Source: Rhizoclosmatium globosum (taxonomy: Eukaryota; Chytridiomycota; Chytridiomycetes; Chytridiales; Chytriomycetaceae). From it: a stretch of DNA of 64,000 nt. The notes beneath the pieces were generated by a model. That model was not told where the DNA came from. It saw only the letters and a list, made by a program, of their open reading frames with translations, and ran no database searches. The stretch lies in NCBI GenBank assembly GCA_002104985.1, contig MCGO01000014.1, positions 62,001-126,000 on the forward strand, written 5' to 3'. This document shows, piece after piece, positions 59,043-64,000 of this stretch. A program made the position numbers and the translations under genes. Every line of letters starts with the position of its first letter. The first letter of the stretch is position 1.

Positions 59043-59388
59043 ATGGTCCATACTGTCGTTGTCCACTTGTACGCTAAAGATGACGCTGATGCTATCGCCA
59101 AGGTGGCTTCCAAACTTGTTGAGGCTTCGCAGATATACGTGAAAGACAAGGGGACCTTGGACTGGTTTGTAATGCAGGACCACCAAGACAAGCGCGCCTT
59201 TACCATCGTCGAAAGATACGACGTCGAAGCAGTAAGTTAACTGAGCTGGTGCGTGGATATGAACTGATTCCGTAAAATAGAGTCTTGACATCCATCGTGC
59301 CAACCCATTCTTTGCAACCTTTGGTCCATACATGCAACCACTTCTCGAGAAGCCATACGAAGTTCGTAGATTCAACGAATTGATTTGA
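59043..59388 (+). CDS. small ABM-like (dimeric alpha/beta barrel) protein
   Basis: 98 residues in two exons (59043-59231, 59281-59388; intron 49 bp). VVHLYAKDDADAIAKVASKL, TLDWFVMQDHQDKRAFTIVE, RYDVEASLDIHRANPFFATF then GPYMQPLLEKP fit the ABM/EthD-type ferredoxin-like fold used by antibiotic-biosynthesis monooxygenase relatives. Such proteins are cofactor-free monooxygenases, heme oxygenases or stress proteins; no decisive residue assigns one. HxxxPFF is the common terminal motif. No targeting signal seen. Confidence 0.75.
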
Positions 59389-59628
59389 TTTGATTTGGTA
59401 TATAATAAACGGGTTCCTTCAACTTTGACGGTTTGCAGACGTCTCTATCCTTTGGAGTAATACTTACCCCGCCATCGTAATTGGATTCAGCCTGACGAAC
59501 GTTGGCCCTTGGACAACTATGAAAACTGCTATATAATGATGTTGTTCGTGGATTTGATCACTGGAACAAGTTGAAATATACAGACGCAATTTATCCTTTA
59601 TTACTCCAATTTATAAATAATTTCACTT

Positions 59629-60942
59629 TTACGGTACAATCGAGTGATTTCGTGATGTGGCGCCAGAACTTGGTTGGAGAGACTCCTCGGCGATGCTCGG
59701 CTGCAGCGTCGAATAGACTGAAGGAATAACCCGACTATGTATTGCGATCGACCGACTCAGAGTATCGTTGGAATTTTCTAGAGCCTGAAGTCGCTCCTTC
59801 AACGACAAAACCTCCTTCTCCATCCGTATACGAGCACTCTTTTCATCTTGAAGCTGCCTCATCAGTTCGTATTGCTCCGTCCGCATCTTTCCGATTGTAT
59901 CTTTCAATTGGTTAACCGTAGATTGGACGTCCGACTCAGGGTTGATTTGACTGATTTGACTTATGCTTGAACTGGACATGGAGCTTGAAACCGTACATAC
60001 CCCGAGCGACTTTTTTCGCGACATTGATATCGAGTTTCCTAGTCTTGATAACTGTTTTCCAAAGAATGCAAGACCACTTGAGCTTCCGGCAGATCCCGTT
60101 CTTGGCAACGCGTTGTTTGGCGAGTTTTGACTCTTGGTCCCTTTATTCCCGTTGATGGGTCCCGTCATTGGCGGGGCCTGTGCGATGTTCCCGTGTGTAC
60201 TGGCGCGTACCATAGGAGGTGTGACAGATCCTGGAACTGTACCGGCTCCAACAGCACCGCTGCTTCCATCATCAATATCTACAGTCTTCATACTATTGGT
60301 TGAACTATTTCCAACGGATCCAGGTACGCCTAAATACGATGACGCGCGACTCATGGCTGGAGATGGCCCACCAATCATCCATAAGTCGTCTTCACGCGAA
60401 GCTATTCGACTCCTAGTTTTTGGTGAAGTCCCAGCGGGCTGTTGTTGCAGTGCGTGTCCCGTAAGAGATTGTGCACTGTCTTTCAGCTTCGTAATGGAAC
60501 TATGTACCGGTGGAGACGGATCCTCTTCAGGCCCACAATAAATTCCGTTGTAGTTTGAGCTTGACGCATTAGCGTTGGGTTTCACTGTCTGAGACGTTCG
60601 AACTGGGTGTGGGGCGTGACGGTTTTTTCCCCTTGTCGATGAAATTCGAGCGATCTGGGAATGACGTGTTGGGGCAGCTGGTGTCGGAGAACTTGGCGGT
60701 GCTGAACTAGGAGAGGTTGGAGTCTGAGCGATTTGGTGGAAAGCAATAGTTCCGCCGTTAACGTTGGCTGGTTTCGAAGTCGAGATGGAGGATAGTGAAG
60801 CACTGTTAGATTTCAGCTTTCGCGGTGCTTTGGACAAGTTTTTTTGTATGCCAGGTGTTGGAGCTGGTGAATCTGAGCTAGTAGAAGGGTCTTTTGTTGG
60901 TTGGGGAACTGCTGCATCAGGTGTGTGGGTCGTGTCCTCCAT
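59629..60942 (-). CDS. Ser-rich protein with C-terminal coiled coil
   Basis: 437 residues, single exon from ATG 60942. The first ~330 residues are Ser/Pro/Thr/Asn-rich and probably disordered. Residues ~340-400 form a coiled coil (TVNQLKDTIGKMRTEQYELM, QDEKSARIRMEKEVLSLKER, LQALENSNDTLSRSI). No enzyme or membrane motif. Similar layout is common in polarity and cytoskeleton scaffolds, but I do not recognise the protein. Confidence 0.75.
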   Translation of the reverse strand: MEDTTHTPDAAVPQPTKDPSTSSDSPAPTPGIQKNLSKAPRKLKSNSASLSSISTSKPANVNGGTIAFHQIAQTPTSPSSAPPSSPTPAAPTRHSQIARISSTRGKNRHAPHPVRTSQTVKPNANASSSNYNGIYCGPEEDPSPPVHSSITKLKDSAQSLTGHALQQQPAGTSPKTRSRIASREDDLWMIGGPSPAMSRASSYLGVPGSVGNSSTNSMKTVDIDDGSSGAVGAGTVPGSVTPPMVRASTHGNIAQAPPMTGPINGNKGTKSQNSPNNALPRTGSAGSSSGLAFFGKQLSRLGNSISMSRKKSLGVCTVSSSMSSSSISQISQINPESDVQSTVNQLKDTIGKMRTEQYELMRQLQDEKSARIRMEKEVLSLKERLQALENSNDTLSRSIAIHSRVIPSVYSTLQPSIAEESLQPSSGATSRNHSIVP

Positions 60943-61083
60943 TGTTCACAGAATAATAACAAGTATGTCCATTTTAACGATTTTCATCTCTTCAAATTTC
61001 TAAAGACTAAATCTCTCCTTTAAAGAGTTTATACCACCGTTCCAAGAACAAGTCGGACTTACAATAATCTATCCACACTCCAG

Positions 61084-62322
61084 ATGCATTCTACTTTGAT
61101 GTCACGTAGCGTCTTTGGTAGTCAAAAGGTTGTTCAAGGTGGTTGGAAATCGATTTCAAATCGACTTCTTAAGTTCTCAAGTGCAAGCCAGGCATCCTCC
61201 CTCACCAAAACCAGCCTCCAAAAGTACAACACGAGCATGGCAACATCAAAGACCTCTGGCCTTACGCATGGCAACAAAGTGACTGATGGATTGATGGATA
61301 CACGCATCTCTCAAAAGAATCCAATTGCCAATGTCGTGGCGTACAAGGCGCTGGGACTTGCTGTTTCAAATGTCGAGGCAGCTACTGAATTCTACAGCCG
61401 CTTCGGATTTGATCTCGAAAAGGAGAAGAGTGTGGACAACGTGAATGTTCTTACCCATCCAGGCGGCCTTGAACTACATGTTTTCAAGGCGGATCGTGCC
61501 GTAAGATTCATTTCTCAGATCTAAAGTGTGCTCACATAATGCCAGCATGTCGATAACAAAAACATCTTGATGGATTATGATGAAAACAAGTATCCTGGTA
61601 TCAACCACATGTCGTACTCTGTTCCCAACGTTACTGGTTAGTGCCATTATCTACCCCAACGACACAACTAACTGAGTGCAGCATGCAAGGGGTTCCTTGA
61701 ATCGAAGGGAATTACAATCAAGGATAAACGTCAATACCCCAATGACCCAAGAATCTATGCCATTTTCATACGCGACCCAGATATGACAACAATCGAGTTT
61801 GAAAACAATCATGGAGAAGAGTTCTTGTCAGTCGAACATTTCACCGCCTCAATGATTGGCGAGAATCGTCCAATCGACCACGTTGGAATTCGCGTTTTTG
61901 ACCCAGACTCCACTCTAACCTGGTATGCCGAGAAACTCGGGTTCAATAATCTCGTCGCCAAGTTTGAGTATGATCCAACTGCTCCCCTCAAGAACGGTCG
62001 TCCCTGGATTTCACGCACACAGTCGGGAACAGACATCAACTTGATCTTGAATACGAATGAAAGGCCTAAAGAGCATGTGTTGACTGCTGGTGGTTCTGTT
62101 GCTCCTGGAATTTTATACGCGTTCTGGAGCATTGAGGAGAGCATTTCTGCCGTGGCTGTGAATTTGAAAGCAGAGGGTGTCCCGGTTGTACTTGAAAGGG
62201 ATGTTGAAACTTCAGAACTCAAGTTTTTAAGTAAGCGATTTGTTCCTGCGGCTAAGGGACTGTCATCAATCTTCATTCAAGATCCCTGTCAGAATATTAT
62301 CCGATTGATTGGTCCTCAATGA
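61084..62322 (+). CDS. two-domain VOC/glyoxalase I-like protein
   Basis: Start ATG 61084. The N-terminus (MHSTLMSRSVFGSQKVVQGG, basic, Ser-rich) looks like a mitochondrial presequence. Domain 1: VAYKALGLAVSNVEAATEFY, FGFDLEKEKS, LTHPGGLELHVFK and MDYDENKYPGINHMSYSVPN, ending DMTTIEFENNH. Domain 2: RPIDHVGIRVFDPDSTLTWY, GTDINLILNTNE, GILYAFWSIEES and SIFIQDPCQNIIRLIGP. The HVGI His and IEF Glu are placed as VOC metal ligands. Related to glyoxalase I, HPPD-like or dioxygenase proteins; exact reaction not decidable. Introns near 61504-61548 and 61640-61681. The frame is continuous. Confidence 0.85.
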
Positions 62323-62458
62323 TATTCTTTATCGCAATAAATAACTTTTAGTATTGCTTGTTGAAACAACAATAGTCGCTCCTTCCAACCTCAGAAAAAA
62401 TACTGACACATCCATGGGCATATGAACTGGTAAATCAAGAATTCATAACAAGTATTAT

Positions 62459-63831
62459 TTACGAGGCTGGAACGCATTTGTATCTCTCCCCAATATATCC
62501 GCTGGCGTATCCTTTCTTCTCTTCTTGCCGTCCAGGCCGTCTCTTTAACGAGCATTGTTTCTTTTCAACCCAAAAACTGAATGACGCACACTCAGCGTCT
62601 TCAATACACGCAACCATACATCCAAACTCATCTTCTGTAGTACGCTTTTTGAATGGATCGCCACCAATTTCATAATCCATCTTGGGAATAACTGATGAAT
62701 GATTATACCCTCGAAATTCTCGAAACACGTCAGCCATTGTTGGTTTGAAGTTTGAATCACGCATCAGCTTATCGAGTTTTCGAATTTGATTAAGCGACAT
62801 TTTGTGAAAAGTGTTGGGGGATTCGCAAGGATCCTGGTCGTAGAATACTACATCGGGGCTGTTGGAACCAAAGTTAGTTGAACACTTCAGGCAGATGATA
62901 AGACTCACCCTTCATTAAACTGCATCTTCCCTCCTGAAGCGTAAATATTGGCGTCTTTCATACAAATAGCCACTCGAATATCCCCAGCTAAAACAAAACT
63001 CAATACTGGCAAACTAAATCAAAATCAACTTACCCCAACAATCTTTATACTTTGGAATACACGTATCGACTACAGTTTGGATTTTCTTCATCGCCCCGTT
63101 TGAAATAATAATACCGGGTCCTCCATGAGCGAAAGCAGGTTTTGGCTCATAATCCACGCATCCACTAAACACAAATGCGTTTCCAAGGTAATGTTCCTTG
63201 TCAGAGTCATGTCCTTTCAGGAAGTGTGACAGGGAAACCAGGTTCACAAACGCATCATCATCAAGAATGATGTACCATTTAGAGTTAGGATGCTTTTCAT
63301 AGAGGAGTTTCAAACCAGGAAGGAATTTATGAGCGTCTCGTTCCCTAAATTGAAATTTGTTAGGGAGTGATGCAAGCAATCAATCTTGTTGTTTTACCAT
63401 CCCTTCATACCAAAGGTTCCGCCGACTGGTTTGATGTCATCAAGAGGATTGGTACCGTTATCTCGCTTGTTGATCGAACTCATATATGGTAGATTGGTGA
63501 CGACATCGTGGATTTTGAAGCCTTCTAGTTCCCCGCCTTGGTCGCTGAATACAACAATCTTATCATGACCCTTCAAAAACGTCTGCAGCTGAACTTGGGC
63601 TCTGTGCAAGGTCTCCTTTCCAGTCCGCAGTCCAACAACAATATCTAGATCTCCCATTGATGATTGACTCTGACTTGTAGCAGCTGTGGTTGTGACAGCG
63701 ATAACTTTGGACTCTGTTGGTTGGATTGGTTTCTGTTCCCCAGTTTCATAAACCATTATGAATGCTCCGAGGGAGAAGAGCAGTACCAGACTCGTAAGTA
63801 GTAGGGGCAGGAAGAATGAGCGGCCAACCAT
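62459..63831 (-). CDS. Fringe-like GT31 glycosyltransferase with C-terminal PAN domain
   Basis: Start ATG 63831. A type II membrane anchor follows (FFLPLLLTSLVLLFSLGAFI, ~6-28), so Golgi lumenal. Then LDIVVGLRTGKETLHRAQVQ, KIVVFSDQGG, and after an intron LPGLKLLYEKHPNSKWYIIL with the metal-binding DDDAF, FAHGGPGIIISNGAMKKI, KYKDCW, and AGDIRVAICMKD. These are Fringe/GT31-type features (DxD, GGPG). The last ~75 residues (EDEFGCMVACIEDAECASFS, FWVEKKQCSLKR, GYIGERYKC) form a Cys-rich PAN/Apple-type module, which binds proteins or carbohydrate. This fusion is unusual. Several small introns; boundaries at 63380-63395 and 62910-63040 are approximate. Confidence 0.85.
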
Positions 63832-64000
63832 GGTGAAATGAAAAACAATGTTCAACAGAAAAATGGAATAAGGCGGAGTATTAATAAAATCTCCACTAAC
63901 TTTCATTTGCACCCTGTTTGAAATAATATATTAAAGGTCCTGATCATCATTATCATCCCTTCTTGCGATCCAAACCCGTTCAGCGTTGCACAGCACAGCC

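Overview
The window looks like nuclear DNA of an early-diverging, probably chytrid-like fungus. Genes are packed on both strands and split by short GT-AG introns (mostly 40-80 bp, often with a CTAAC/CTAAT-like branch site). The gene set includes a Skt5/Chs4-type chitin synthase regulator with a CaaX end, an OPT transporter, CAF16, tropomyosin, urease accessory protein UreF and a Ran1-like kinase. It also has families better known from animals: a CABLES-type cyclin-box protein, a p50RhoGAP-like protein and a Fringe-like glycosyltransferase. The lineage call is inference from gene content.

Layout. 1-9.3 kb: partial hypothetical, WKF-domain protein, a large Ser/Thr-rich protein, a Ran1/Ksp1-like kinase and a homeodomain factor. 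9.4-18.5 kb: a decayed DUF4246 gene, UreF, CABLES-like protein, CAF16, an unknown protein and a zinc deaminase. 18.9-21 kb: tandem pair of seven-helix membrane proteins, the first decayed. 21-29 kb: unknown protein, cyclin, CRAL-TRIO/RhoGAP, YbjQ-like protein, C2H2 factor. 29.4-40.1 kb: OPT, Skt5/Chs4, NRAMP, SLC35-type transporter, alpha/beta hydrolase. 40.2-46.2 kb is a recombination island: CCE1/Ydc2-like Holliday junction resolvase, then a complete tyrosine recombinase head-to-head with a large unknown protein (start codons 12 bp apart), then a cluster of short palindromic repeats. 46.3-50.3 kb: two more DUF4246 genes. 50.4-53.4 kb: divergent histone H3/H4 pair around a symmetric inverted repeat, a third seven-helix protein and tRNA-Trp. 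53.4-63.8 kb: small unknown protein, two VOC-fold proteins, tropomyosin, PAS-kinase-like kinase, ABM-like protein, Ser-rich coiled-coil protein and a glycosyltransferase with a PAN domain.

The two most distinctive signals are the two-gene tyrosine recombinase unit (41.66-45.88 kb) and the 25-bp inverted repeat centred exactly between the H3 and H4 start codons. A caution applies throughout: about fifteen otherwise convincing genes carry single-base frame breaks, several in short homopolymers. Uncorrected assembly indels are the simplest explanation, although at least two loci (the DUF4246 copy at 9.4 kb and the seven-helix copy at 18.9 kb) look truly decayed.
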